Origin: Nissolia schottii
Lineage: Eukaryota > Streptophyta > Magnoliopsida > Fabales > Fabaceae
Assembly (NCBI GenBank): GCA_003254905.1
Contig: QANU01019034.1
Location: forward strand, 124,001 to 188,000
DNA length: 64,000 nucleotides
Direction of reading: 5' to 3'
Every line of letters begins with the position of its first letter. Position 1 is the stretch's first letter. Below are positions 11,410 to 24,120 of the stretch, piece after piece. Made by a program: the position numbers and the translations under genes. The notes under the pieces were generated by a model that saw only the letters and a list, made by a program, of their open reading frames with translations, had not been told where the DNA came from and did not search any database.

Positions 11410-14400
11410 CTATTGGCTTTGCGAGTCATATACGGAGAACAGTCTACTAATAAAGGGCAATATAGCTGCAAGTAACGCCTTTGGACACTCCTCATGGGGT
11501 AGATGCCCACATGCAGATATTGCAACCAGTCTCTGCAGGTGAAATTGGTAGGTGAAGCATTAGGAAAATTTGAAAATGAAGAGATCATGTTTCATAATAA
11601 AAATTTGGGAAATGAATGAACATAGAGAGAAGGGACTGATACTTACAGAATTTACAAATTTTGTTGCCATAGCTTGACAAGATTTAAGAGGGACGAGGGA
11701 ATCTTCAGCACCAGCAATGACCAAAACTGGAATTTCTTCCACAGCCTCCAGCAATGATTCTGCATTTTTTGCTGTAATGATGGTTTCAGATGATAATTTA
11801 CCAATCTCATTAAGTGCTTCATCCCATCCTTCAACACATAGAGGAGCCTAAACACATAAGAACAGTAACGTGTAACATAGGTCATTAAATCTGTCTCCAG
11901 AAGTGATATTTAGCTTTATGAACAAACACAAGAAGGAAAGAAAAAAGAAAACATCGCATGAGAAAATTGAAGTCTAGAAGTTGTAGTCATTGAGCAAACT
12001 CTACCACGATGCAAAAAAAATTTGGGGAAAAAGCAAAAGAAAAGGATTCTCAAGCTGTAGTCACACACCCTCTAGAAAAATGTTCGACACAAAAATACAT
12101 ATTATACCAAAAAAATTGCATGTTCAATATGTAAAACACCTAAACAAAGCAAACTGTAGGTATTCTTAGGCACTATAAGTTTATAAGAGTTCATTTTAGA
12201 CAGTATTTATCTCTAGGTTAAGTAATAATTTTTCTTTTCCATGTAAGTATTTATCTATGCAGTTTGAAACTTGCAAAAGGTGCAGTTCCTATTCATATCA
12301 GCATGCAGCTTAAGGTACAAACAGACATACCTTATAGAGAGTCAAAACTTCAGTTGTCAGTTTGGTAGCATCATACCACGATCGTCGATTCACTACTTGA
12401 GTGATTTCAGTTCTTAGTAGAGGGCGAACCAAATGCTTCTTCCCAAGGGACGTATGCAGAAGAATTCTGGCCAAGGAAGGGACTACTTCCCTTGCCAAGC
12501 TAACATTTAGCAATACAACCCCTTTCACGGTAACCTGAACGACACAAAACAGATCTAGAGACCTTAACCAAATGTGAAATGCACAAAAGCAAAAAACCTT
12601 ATAACCTCAATCATTAACAAGTAGCTTGCATAGGACAAATTTGATGAATGTGATGACCAAAGCAAGTGATATCTTCAAATTTGTACACAATAACTATGTA
12701 CCAAGTTACCTAACCACTACGTACTTATTCCTTGTCTATGTAATACAGTCTTTGCTCTGTTCTGGTTATTTTGTTGCATGATTTGAAACTAACATGATGT
12801 ATGAATATGTATGTTAATCACAATGTCACAATTCACATGAACATGCAATTACACAGACTAAGCAAGATATAAATGGTTTGCTAATCAAAGGAAAATTATA
12901 TCAAGCATACAGCATATATTTGAACTTTAAAGTACAACAGTTATGCAATGCAACTGATACCCAGACACTGGAATCCCTCATAACAATTAAGTGATGATGT
13001 GAGTGATACCCTCAGACAAACAAGGTACAATTTACATTGATGTACAAGTTACCAACCAAATTTTATTCCCGTTGAGTGGGATCAAGAATCAACTGCTGAA
13101 CTACATGGAATGTCATTGTGATCACTGATCACAGTATCACGCATATCATGACAAAAACAAGTTAACAAAAGGGAAAAAACACATTATGGTGTTGCTGAAT
13201 TTCTTAATCCATATTATTATTGGGATAGAAACCTTAGTGGAATCTTTGCTATTATAATAATGCACATCCAATAACTTTGTTAGTTGATCAGATTCAGACC
13301 ACCTTTACACATAATTCCATTTAAAATCTCAGCCACCAAAATGAAGCTAATCATATTATCTACCAAAGCAGGGGGGAAATAACTCACATTGAAAGAATTC
13401 ATTGATGTTTGAACTCTTTGTGCAGCCTTCAGAGCAAGCAACCCTCCATCATCATGACCAATTAGAACAACCGAAGAAAACCCAATCTCAGAACAGAACG
13501 ATAAAAGCAGGTCAACCTGGAAAACAGAAATCCGTGTGACTTCAAGGAAAAAAGCATGGATTAAAACCTAAAAAATCTAGCAAAATATTGATGCAAAGGC
13601 AGCTGATTGGATAGAAACTGAAAGCTCTATCTCTTGAAAACCAGAAGTAAACTCTCCCCTTAAGTAGGAAGCAATCTGGTCATACCTTCAGAAAGGTAAT
13701 GTCAAAAATCACAATGAAGCTAGCACGTCTTAATTCATAATACAGTTGTCGTGAATGAAAAATAGTAATCACCTGACTATCAAGTTTATAAGGATTAGGA
13801 AGTTCTTTTTTCTCCCAATCCTCCCGACGCATTCTTGAAGTGAGCCCCCATCCAGGCCTATCAAATGCGGCAACTGTGCAATTACTCTGTCGAGCTAAAG
13901 ATCCCATTACATGGCGCCAAGAGAAGACTCCTCCACCAAACCCATGTATTAAAACAATACCCACTTGGCCAGTTGCCTCTACACTTTGCTCCAGAGACAG
14001 AGAATCCATTTTGATTGTTTCATTGTCTTCACGAATTTCATCTAGATGGAAAACAGGGGTATCTTCAGAAAGTTGCGGAGAAGTTACTGAACCATCTAAT
14101 AAAAGAGGAGCATATAGAGATGAGCCATGGAATTGATTGCTATAGCTCCTGTAGAGTTGTCGCTGGACTTTTGGAGACATGGATAGTAAATGTCTATTAA
14201 ATTTCGCCAACCCACCAGCCGTTGATGAAGTGCCGCAAATAGAACTAGATTCAAGGAAGGACGTCGTTGAGGACAAGTTAAGTTGGGGTGAACCAGGCAG
14301 GTTGAGCTTGTAATGAAGAGTAAGCCCTTGGCAGGTGATGAATAAGCTGTCTGAGTCAGCAAGTAACATAACAGGCAGCTCTTCATCACGAGCTGCTCCA

Positions 14401-15998
14401 AAAGGGTTCCGCCTCATTTCACTGTCACTTTTTGGGGTTCTCCCCCCAGACGTTACAGGAGATCGCGGGATCTTCTGATAGGCAGAGAAAACATTTTTGC
14501 ATGAAAGGACCTGTTTAAATAGCAAAAAACAATTAAGTAAATAATTTAACATATGCGTGCTGTCAAAAGTGACCAATTCAAGCCTTGTGAATTCAGAAAT
14601 TTGCTTTTAAGCTAGAGCATAATTTTAGAACCACTTAATCCAAAGTACTGAAACTAAAGAAACAACATATAAAGCACAAGACCGAGAAGTTACTAAGATA
14701 TCCTAGATAAGTATCGCAAACTTACAGCTTCAGGATCAACCCGATGAAACAGGAGCTTTCTCCTTGCTCTGCAGCTGGTTCTATAAGCAACCACGGTATG
14801 GCCAAGAGCAAACACAACTGATGAAAGAAATAAGACGGGCATTCCCCATGACTTCTTCAAATGAAGTCTCTTCCTTGAAAGGGAAACCGAAGCCTCGGCT
14901 TCAATCTGGGAATTTACTGTGAAAACACAAACTTTGACTGAAAGGAGAACAATTGAGGCAAAGGAAGACAGAGTCACAGTTCCAAGGTAAGGACCATGGG
15001 AGAGAGACGGGCCATCACAAATGGAATAAACACCTACATTCACGAAAAATCAGCACAAGCCCAGCAAGAGAATCAAACATTATAAATAAATACAAGCCCA
15101 ATATGAGAAATATATGTGCTCTTTGAACAAATTCTGTACGCAAACAATACATATGGAGCAACATATAAATCATTCTGTAACAGTGATGACAAAAGATTAG
15201 CCAAAAGTAGGTAAAAGGATATACTGTATCTTCAAACTTAACTAAAAGTACCATATTTCTTATTTCAACTAAAAAGGAAAAGGAAAAAAAAATGGCAAAA
15301 ACGAAATAAGGCAAATCACACTGCAGTTCATGAACTATCATTTGATATAAAACAACTGCAAATATGATTTATTACAAACAACGAGATAGAATGTTGTAAA
15401 GTGTTTTTATCTCTGTTGAAACACCGTCTGAGTTTTTCCAAAAAACACATACATGCATGTTGGAAAGAAGTGGGAGAAATGATACAGAAAAAAATCTGAC
15501 TGAAAATCAAACAAACAAATGAGTTTGATGGACAAAGCAAGCAATGTATCCTCCACTGCAACAAAAACAGATGAGGAACACAAAACCAATTGTTCTTCAT
15601 AAAGTAATATTCAAAGCGCAATGGACGACTCCTTCAAACACTACACAAGCAAACAACAAAGTGATCTCATATTATCACAACAAAAAGCAACAAGAAGGAA
15701 CTGAAAAATGGGAATACAAACGAATCATACAGATAATGATGAGGGATCTTATGACTGAGACGAGAGGAATATCCGTCAATGAACTCTTGAAAGCGTATCG
15801 ACGCAAATGCTCCCTGAAGCTGTAGCACCTGACGCACGTGAAGCTCGATATCAGAATGCAAGGCACCAGCACGTCCACCGCCGCCACCACCACCGGCAGC
15901 GACGTCACGAGCAGCGACGCCACCAATGCCGCCACGAAGAACGCCGTCCGGACGCATCTCCGAAGCTTCTCGAAGCACTGCCCTCCCCTCGCCATCAT
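11410..15998 (-). CDS. Membrane-anchored alpha/beta hydrolase with Asp nucleophile
   Basis: Seven exons join in phase (15998-15731, 15033-14726, 14510-13773, 13516-13388, 12534-12331, 11847-11647, 11532-11410) to 656 residues. The N-terminal 170 residues hold three or four hydrophobic segments (FFVAALVASLLVTSLPVVVA; GTVTLSSFASIVLLSVKV; VLFLSSVVFALGHTVVAY). A Ser-rich linker and the hydrolase fold follow, with oxyanion loop HGFGGG and elbow GHDDG. The expected triad is Asp460 as nucleophile, Asp598 (AGAEDS) and His626 (GCGHLPHEE). Asp in place of Ser is the arrangement of epoxide hydrolases and dehalogenases, but the substrate is unknown. The ATG at 15998 was chosen because this frame carries the conserved membrane segment; another long frame overlaps it. 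A (GA)n tract lies in the probable 5'UTR or promoter. Confidence 0.88.
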
Positions 15999-16314
15999 CG
16001 CCGCCACCACCAACAACAGACAGCAGCAACGGTTTCCACCGCAGGCAGTTTAACGATGGTTTCAAATTCAGAAAAAAATGAAGAAAAAAAATGAAAAAAA
16101 TCTCTCTTAATTAGTTTAAGACTTTTGACAGATAATCGCGATCTCTGAATCCGTTATCCAACTGAAACCCAAGTTTAGCTAAATTGAACGGTGCGCTGTT
16201 CGGCGGTGGCTTATCGGCCATTTCCGGCGGCGGAACTTCGCCGTAACGATTTCAATGGGAGACAAGAAACTCGCTGAGAACTAAACCTAGGGTTTCAGTG
16301 GGAACGAACGCAGT

Positions 16315-16315
<1 letters not shown>

Positions 16316-16361
<46 letters not shown>
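16316..16361. repeat. (GA)n microsatellite, TC-rich on the gene strand
   Basis: About 23 GA dinucleotides lie roughly 320 bp upstream of the hydrolase start codon. On the minus (gene) strand this reads as a CT tract, common in plant 5'UTRs and core promoters. Whether it is transcribed cannot be told from sequence alone. Confidence 0.9.
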
Positions 16362-16367
<6 letters not shown>

Positions 16368-16499
16368 GGTTTGGGAACGATGAGAAGAAAAGCCCTCTCT
16401 CTGATTAGAGTTTTGAAAATTCCCTTTTCTCCCTTCCGCCTTCTCCAACGCCTCTTCCTTCTTCTCTTTTCTGTTGTTACCTTCTCCTGTTTCATATAT

Positions 16500-19400
16500 A
16501 TATTTTTTATTTCTTAGTTTTTTTTTTAATTTTTTGTTTAGAAATGATAAATGATAACTAGAAAAACCAGTTAAATGAAAAGAAGTTACACCGAAGGAAT
16601 AGTAAATAGGAATTATATTTGTTGGGATTCTTTTGTGATCTTTTTAAATGACTAATAATCACTGGCAGTGTTGGCAGACAGAAAATCATGATTTGTTAAT
16701 TAAGGAGATTTCATTTGTTTTACATTTCACACTAGTCAAGTGAGGCATATGCCTGGCACCGTTATTATGTTCATGTTCATTCCACTCATTTATCCCTTCA
16801 AAGTTTTATACTATTTGTTTACCATATTTCTATATTTGTTGCATTCGCTTCTAGATAAATAATGGAGATCTTTCTTTCTTTTTGGCAAGTAAATAATGGA
16901 GATCAGGATCATGACATTCAATGCTTTTTCTACCTTAATTCTAGATGGCTGTTAATTTTGATACTACTTTTTTGCATAACTTTCTTACTATTATGTAAGA
17001 GTAATTTTTATCACACCGGCCGGCCTCCATTTATTTAAGAGAAAGCAGCTATGTTAAATGGCACTTTTTTTTTACAACTGAATTAGGTATGTGTCATGTA
17101 TAGCACTCAAGTTTTAAATGAATGCAATATACATAAAAAAATTTCAATAAATTTCGATTAGTAAACATGAAATTAGAGATAAAATTTAATTTTTGTCTTC
17201 GTATAAAATTTTATAATTATTTAGAGATAAAAAAATTATATAGTTTTAGTTTTATCAATTATTATTGTTAATTTGTTATACTATTGTGCAGTGATGTGGT
17301 ACGTGCATGTGTATTAACCAATTATATACCATCACGTGTATTAATTTAAAATTTTAATTTTTAAAAGTTAAATGGTTTTAATGGCATGTTAATATAGTAT
17401 TTGATGTTTAAAAAAATTATATTCGTAGTTCATAAAAATAAATTCACTGTTATGGAAGGAAAATTATTTATTTTTCTTATAAATACAAAGCAATACTCGT
17501 ATTTTTCTAAGATTTGACTCAACAATTAAACATGATACCAACATAATTCATTAATTTTATAAGGATAACAACAAAATTAATAAATAAACACATAAAAGTA
17601 CAGATAATCAAAAGTGTGTCAGACGAAGGCCTGTATAATTAGTACATGTAGCTCCGATTTTCTTGAGCCAAGAAATGGTCTCAATTGAATTTTTTAAGAG
17701 TCAAGCATTCATCTTAACAAAGGTTTATGGATTTAAAAATAAAAGCTAGCCATTGTTGTCATTTTAGGAGAACGCTGGGTTTTCCTTTTCTTCTTCTTCT
17801 TCTTCTTAACTTTGTTTATTGTTTGTAACATTTAGATTGACGGGTGTAAAACAAATTGAACTTGGTTGGTAAGCATGTTCTTTATAGTTTTATAATATAG
17901 AATTCATTAATCATTATTAAAAAGTTTGTCTTTGAGATTATACAGAAAAACATATATTATTCTACTTGAATGGTATATAAGTACTTGGCATATGCTTACG
18001 GCACGTTTGATTTTTTGGTGCCAATACCTAAAATGATTTATGGTAGTTACTAAAAGTAAAAAAAAAAAAATATTATTTTTAGAGTTTTAAAATTAATTAC
18101 GAATACTCTTGCCTAAAAATTAAATGTGCTATTAATCTATCATCTACAAAGAAAGTTAACCATTTTAATAATGTTGTTAACAATATTGTTCACTTTGTTG
18201 ATGTTTTTATGATTAACTCAGCTGCGTATTATATGTTTATTTAAAGGATAAATATTGACTACCTCTTTTAAAATTATTTTATATATAATGCGATGATAGA
18301 TTGATACAAAGACTTCAAAAGATCCTATACGAGTCCTGTGACTTTTTTTTAAATGTAAATATATTTTTTTTTCATAATCAAGATATTTATAGATAGTTTT
18401 GATGATTAATCTCTTATTGACTTATAAATACTTTTGAGACACCTTTAAAAATGTGACAACTGATATTTTTCTTAATTGAGGCGAACGTCTGTCCCAAATT
18501 AAATTAAAAAATAATTTCAAATAAAGAAAAATGTTATCTCAATAAGCTCATGAGCATGACCCTCTTGAATTTGTTTTAAACATGATAAAATCATTGTTGA
18601 CAGTATCTTAAGTGGTGCCGAAAAAGTATCCCAAGGAAAGGAGGGAGAGAGGGAGGGGGAGGGGGGCGGCGAGTTCTCCAAGAACGTAACGGTTAGGCTG
18701 AGACAGGTGGTCCGGTCTGGCCCGTGATGCACTGTAGATTCATTGGTTCGTGGGACCGAAACACAACAGAGGTTCGAACCGGACCCCACACTCAGGGCCC
18801 GAATATAGTGGAGTCACCATCACCCACCACTACGTGGGGTCCCACACACACCCTGTTACAGGGTTTCCCTTCTTCCTCTTAATTGCCACCTGTCACAATC
18901 ATTTTGCTCCTTTTTTTTTCATCTATTAAACGCAAGACCAAAACATGATCTTCGTCTTATTCTTCAACAAATATAGAATTCAAATTGATTCTTTTACCAT
19001 ATGCCTTAACGGTAAGCTCATGCCTTTTTTTAATTTTTATTTTATGCACTTTATTGTTGTCCCTTTGCTGTTACGTCAACGGCTCTCTTTAATCAACAAT
19101 TGAACAACGTTAGGGATTAGTTTATTTTGGATATTAAGTTTTATGTACAACATGTAAAAGATTTTCGGTGTAATTCATTCAGGTGCAGCTAGCTACGTGA
19201 TAAAAATCTCAAAAGATTTCTTTTATAACAACACGTGATTTAATAATCATATAACTCATGAAATTTAATCTCTTAAACTTAAAAAATTCAATGAGTTTAA
19301 TTTTAAAATTTGTTATAAATAAATAAATTTAATAAATAAACTTAAATAGCCGTGAAGCACAGAAGAAACCACCTCGTTAGTTATAACTACCATCAATATT

Positions 19401-21639
19401 TGTAACTTTAATCAGTTGAAGCTGGAAAAACAAACCCAACAACTTATATCAAATTTCACCAGTTATGTAACAAATTTTTTACAATATTATCCATTAATTA
19501 TATTTATCATTCAAGTGGTTTGATTGTATACATCTTATAAAGTACAATAGTTTCACATGTGGGGTAATAACATATTAGTGGTTTTCATGGTTGTAAAATT
19601 TCATAATATGGTTGGAGATTGAAAATTACCATTATATGGGATGTCAAGTTTCAAAAAAAAAAATTGGAGTTTGAAATCGCCATAGAGGTGGTAATTTTAG
19701 TTTTTTTTAAAAAAATAAAATTCAGGGGCTGAAATCGCCACTCTTTATACCGATTTAAGTCCTTTTTCAAACTCAAAAAAAAAAAATTCAGAGTCTGAAA
19801 TCGCCACCATAGTGAGTGGCGATTTCAGCCTCTTTTAAAAGAAAAATTCAGGGGTCTGAAATCGTCATACCCTATGACGATTTCAGACCCCAAAAATCAT
19901 ACATCCGTAAATTTATAACATTACCCATATTTTGGACAAATAAATCATCAAAGGCAATATAAAGGCAAAAAATCCTTCCCATGTAGTTCACAAATATGGC
20001 AATGATGAATTAAAACAAATCTCAAGAAAACACAAATAAAAACTTAAAAAATAAGTCACATGATTTACAATTTTTCATATTCCAGCATTAACCCAAAAAT
20101 AATGATTTGAATTCAATTTGAATAACATGAACATTATTATCAAACTCATGGTCTGGAGAGCATGGACATTGGAGACTGCCTTTTTGGGCAGTCAGTGAAA
20201 GAGGCAGACAAAAGGGTGATTTTAGTTTTTCTTTTCCCAGATTTTCATGTCATTATTAAAAAACAACATACGATTTTCTTTTCAAAAAGAAGAAGACGAC
20301 AAATAATTTGTTTTATTTAAAATATTCCATTCGAGAGAGGAGGAGTACCACCCTTTATATAGTAGGTTCCCTTCTCTTTCCATACCTCAGGTTTTAACTT
20401 TTACTTTTGCACACATCAGAAAACAGAAGCATGCGCATTCACATAACTTTATTTTTATCATTTTTATTTATATTAAAATTAAAATTGAAATGTCAAGTTA
20501 TGTGGTCTAGCATGACTATATGGATCACGTGAAACACTGCAACCTACTAACCAATAGCTCATGAACAATCAATTGTCTCACCAAAGAGTCTTGATCACGA
20601 TAATTAAATTGCATTTTTAATCTCCATTTATATCTCATTTATATCTCCAAACCGTGGTTTCACTTTCATCATCAAAATATTAATCATGATGTTTGTTTTC
20701 ATTTATGAAAAAGGAAAAAAAATTAAATCACTTTCATTGACATAAGACCCCTTCATTTTGCTAGCAAATTTTCAACTTTTATAACTGAGAGCTAATAAAT
20801 TAAACGAGATCTTATTTAGTTTAGTGCCAATAAATAACTTTTACTAATAAATATATAATATGTCAAAACTAAAAATTACATCTATCTAAAATAAAAAATA
20901 AAAAAAACAAGATTTTGAACATTCACATAGGCACATGGAAAAAAATAATAGTGCATGGCATAGTTAAAGCCCGATTACCCCAACATTAACGAGTGCTAGC
21001 CTATAGCAAAGAATGACACAAAGGGAAAGATTGATTGATGTGGCAGCAATATAACATAAGCTTTATTATTATATCAAATCTTTATTTTTACCGTATGATA
21101 TAAATGGAGTTGGGTCCCATTTTTGAATATCTTTAGTGGCATGAGAGGAACATAGGCAGCATAACAAGTACCAAGGACACAGTACAAGGGTTGTCTATGA
21201 AGGGGGGCAAGTAACCGATTCTTATTTCCTTTTGCCATAATTATTTTTAGGTGCATACATGGAAATGGAAGAAAATTGGGGGATTCGGTTTGCTCATTTG
21301 GTAGCTCAAATAAACGTCATGGGTTGTTGATTCTTCTTCAACTGCAGTTATTATCTCTCTTCTCCCATGTGCCTCTTGTTTTGAGGTTGTCAAAAGATGT
21401 GGACCTTTCTCTACCCCCATCACACACCTTGTGAGACAAAAGGGTCTTTGAATATGGAAATGGCTCAGTCACACTAGCTAGAGCAATTAAAGATTCTGGT
21501 ATAAATACAAATTTAATACAATATATTTAATACAATATGCTTATGTATTCTCATAATACAAGTGACCCTTCTCAACTTTTAGCGGGTAAAATATTTAAGT
21601 GTGGTTAAAGCAATTGTAAAAAATAAGATTGTGATCTCA
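16500..21639. other. AT-rich intergenic sequence without a recognisable gene
   Basis: Both strands show only short frames without family resemblance. Points of note are a G-rich purine tract at 18638-18670, a short GC-richer block at 18690-18860 and the hairpin repeats at 19600-19910. No tRNA or miRNA precursor was recognised. Confidence 0.5.
19600..19910. repeat. Array of CTGAAATCGCCA repeats with palindromic cores
   Basis: Variants of (G/C)TGAAATCGCCA occur at least four times, spaced roughly 60-90 bp, each beside an A-rich or T-rich run. Two copies form hairpins: CTGAAATCGCCACC with GGTGGCGATTTCAG-like partner near 19795-19828, and CTGAAATCGTCAT with ATGACGATTTCAG near 19855-19888. There is no coding content. 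The origin is unknown; it could be a degraded foldback element or a small satellite. Confidence 0.65.
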
Positions 21640-22294
21640 TTTTTATAACAGTTATGCTACATGTACACCTATATTACGTATACCATACATACACCTGTAC
21701 GTATGTACTATGGGTCCCACTAAATAACCGATTCATCTACTCTCTCCCCCACTCTCACCACTGCGCGCGTGAAGCCACACTTTCTGCTTGCATAGCGTTT
21801 CGTTTCAACTTCCTCGCTCGTTATCTTTCAGAAAATAGGATTTCTTGAAAAATCTCTCGCTCACACGTCATCTTCTTCGTCCTCATCGTTCTTCGCACTC
21901 CTTCATTTTTACTCTCATCTCTGCACAAAGCTTCGTTCTCTGCGAGTTCGTTGTGCTTTCTGCGCAAACTTCCACCAAGAAAAGCAACAGAAGACGAAAC
22001 AAATACATCAAACACTGGTGAGTGCATTTCCTTGTCTGCTTCTTTCCTTTTATCTTCTCAATCGTTTTTTCCTTTTGCCTTTCACTATGTGCATTTCGCC
22101 TAAACACATGTGCTTGTGTAATGTTCTTGTGATTCTCTATGGTTTTTTCATCTGTATGGTGGACAATGTTAGTATTAAGGTTTGTTCTACAATTTGGTTC
22201 AGTTTTTTTACAGGTTTGTTCATGTTTTGTTTCGAGAGCATTTCGTTTAAAAAGGAATGATTCAACAAACGTTATTTTTAAAAAATAATTAATG

Positions 22295-22735
22295 AGAATA
22301 ATGTTTGCACATTCTTCGCATAATGTTTGCACACTCTGTCTGTCTGTTGTTTGCATTCCCCTTTGGACAAGATTCTGATTACGTGATAATGTTTGCACAT
22401 TTTTCACATAACGTTTGCACTCTCTGTCTGTCTATTGCTTGCATTCCCCTTTGAACAAGATTCTGATTATGTGGTAATGTTTGCACATTTTTCACATAAT
22501 GTTTGCACACTCTATCTGTCTGTTGCTTGCATCCCTCTTGGGATAAGATTCTGATTATGTGGTAATGTTTGCACATTTTGCACATAATGTTTGCACATAC
22601 CTTGTTATAAAGTTTGATCACTCTTGCTTGATTTTGTCTGTCTGTTGCTTCCTCTTTGGACAATTTTTTGGTAACGTGTTAATGTTTGCACATTTTGTTC
22701 ATAATGTTTGCACATTTTGCACATACCTTCTTATA
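22295..22735 (+). repeat. 5' subterminal tandem repeat, 88-bp unit
   Basis: The phrase CTCTGTCTGTCTG begins at 22334, 22422 and 22510, exactly 88 bp apart; a fourth, diverged copy begins near 22632. Each unit carries two copies of TAATGTTTGCACA, the motif that also fills the 3' end of the element. Arrays of this type near transposon ends often bind transposase. That role is an inference. Confidence 0.85.
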
Positions 22736-22873
22736 AAGTTTGAGCACTCTTACCTCAACTTTCACGTAATGTTTGTGCATCTCAGCTTATAATGTTTGTA
22801 CATTTCATTGTATATTGTTGGATTACTCCTGCTTGAATTAATTCGATGATGTTGATTGTTCCTTATTGTAGGA

Positions 22874-23320
22874 ATGACTCCTTCAAGAAAATCAAACAAA
22901 GGCAAAGAAATGGCCAAGGATGCTGAACAGACCTTGGAGTTGGCAAACATCCCACATGACGACACTGAGAACAGAAGGGTAAGAAACAACAAGCCTTTCT
23001 CCATCTAATTCATTTAATTACGTCAAAGCTGTGTCAATATGTTGTTTCTGAATTTATGCAGTGCAAGATTGAGATGTGTTGTTCAACTAAAATGTTGGCA
23101 AAGTTATGCGCCTCATTGACCCGAGAACAACGGGAGGACGTCGAATCAATGGGGTTCAGCACATTGTTGGACATCGAGGGTGGTCAAGTCGACCACCATT
23201 TGATGCTCGCCCTTGCTGACTCCTATGACCTTAAGGGTCATTACCTTAACACTCCATTCGGGAGGGTGGACGTTAAGACCGAGCTGATCGGCACAGCGCT
23301 GGGCCTTCCATGCCATGGGA
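22874..23320 (+). CDS. N-terminal exons of the element's Ulp1-type gene
   Basis: The first coding exon runs from the ATG at 22874 to 22978 (35 residues, MTPSRKSNKGKE...ENRR), just after an acceptor TTGTAG, and ends in donor AGG|GTAAGA. The second exon starts at 23062 in phase (CKIEMCCSTKMLAKLCASL). It resembles the globular N-terminal region of plant Ulp1-bearing element proteins (CGLPTELIGTALGLP-like helix-rich segment). It runs into an (AT)n tract and then the assembly gap, so its end is not seen. The middle of the gene is split by the LTR fossil. The catalytic exons are at 28328-29780. Confidence 0.6.
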
Positions 23321-23323
23321 AAT

Positions 23324-24120
23324 TATCCATATATATATATATATATATATATATATNNNNNNNNNNNNNNNNNNNNNNNNNNNNNNNNNNNNNNNNNNNN
23401 NNNNNNNNNNNNNNNNNNNNNNNNNNNNNNNNNNNNNNNNNNNNNNNNNNNNNNNNNNNNNNNNNNNNNNNNNNNNNNNNNNNNNNNNNNNNNNNNNNNN
23501 NNNNNNNNNNNNNNNNNNNNNNNNNNNNNNNNNNNNNNNNNNNNNNNNNNNNNNNNNNNNNNNNNNNNNNNNNNNNNNNNNNNNNNNNNNNNNNNNNNNN
23601 NNNNNNNNNNNNNNNNNNNNNNNNNNNNNNNNNNNNNNNNNNNNNNNNNNNNNNNNNNNNNNNNNNNNNNNNNNNNNNNNNNNNNNNNNNNNNNNNNNNN
23701 NNNNNNNNNNNNNNNNNNNNNNNNNNNNNNNNNNNNNNNNNNNNNNNNNNNNNNNNNNNNNNNNNNNNNNNNNNNNNNNNNNNNNNNNNNNNNNNNNNNN
23801 NNNNNNNNNNNNNNNNNNNNNNNNNNNNNNNNNNNNNNNNNNNNNNNNNNNNNNNNNNNNNNNNNNNNNNNNNNNNNNNNNNNNNNNNNNNNNNNNNNNN
23901 NNNNNNNNNNNNNNNNNNNNNNNNNNNNNNNNNNNNNNNNNNNNNNNNNNNNNNNNNNNNNNNNNNNNNNNNNNNNNNNNNNNNNNNNNNNNNNNNNNNN
24001 NNNNNNNNNNNNNNNNNNNNNNNNNNNNNNNNNNNNNNNNNNNNNNNNNNNNNNNNNNNNNNNNNNNNNNNNNNNNNNNNNNNNNNNNNNNNNNNNNNNN
24101 NNNNNNNNNNNNNNNNNNNN
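23324..24120. other. (AT)n microsatellite and assembly gap
   Basis: An ATAT run of about 33 bp ends at 23356 and is followed by 764 undetermined bases (23357-24120). The true length is unknown. The left border of the nested LTR fossil and the end of the second Ulp1 exon lie in or near the gap. Long frames reported across it are artefacts. Confidence 0.95.

Noticed and set aside
15667-16065. Alternative 132-codon frame over the first exon of the hydrolase
   Set aside because: It is Gly-rich and lacks the conserved membrane segment, and it does not join exon 2 in phase; the overlapping frame from 15998 does.
16295-16495. Small frame over the GA microsatellite
   Set aside because: It is a product of the dinucleotide repeat (Ser-Leu repeats).
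18690-18800. tRNA-like GGTTCGAACC
   Set aside because: The B-box-like string has no A box or cloverleaf at the right distance.
20160-20215. Short inverted GGGCAGTC/GACTGCC segment considered as a miRNA precursor
   Set aside because: The stem is only about 8 bp with a short loop and resembles no known miRNA.
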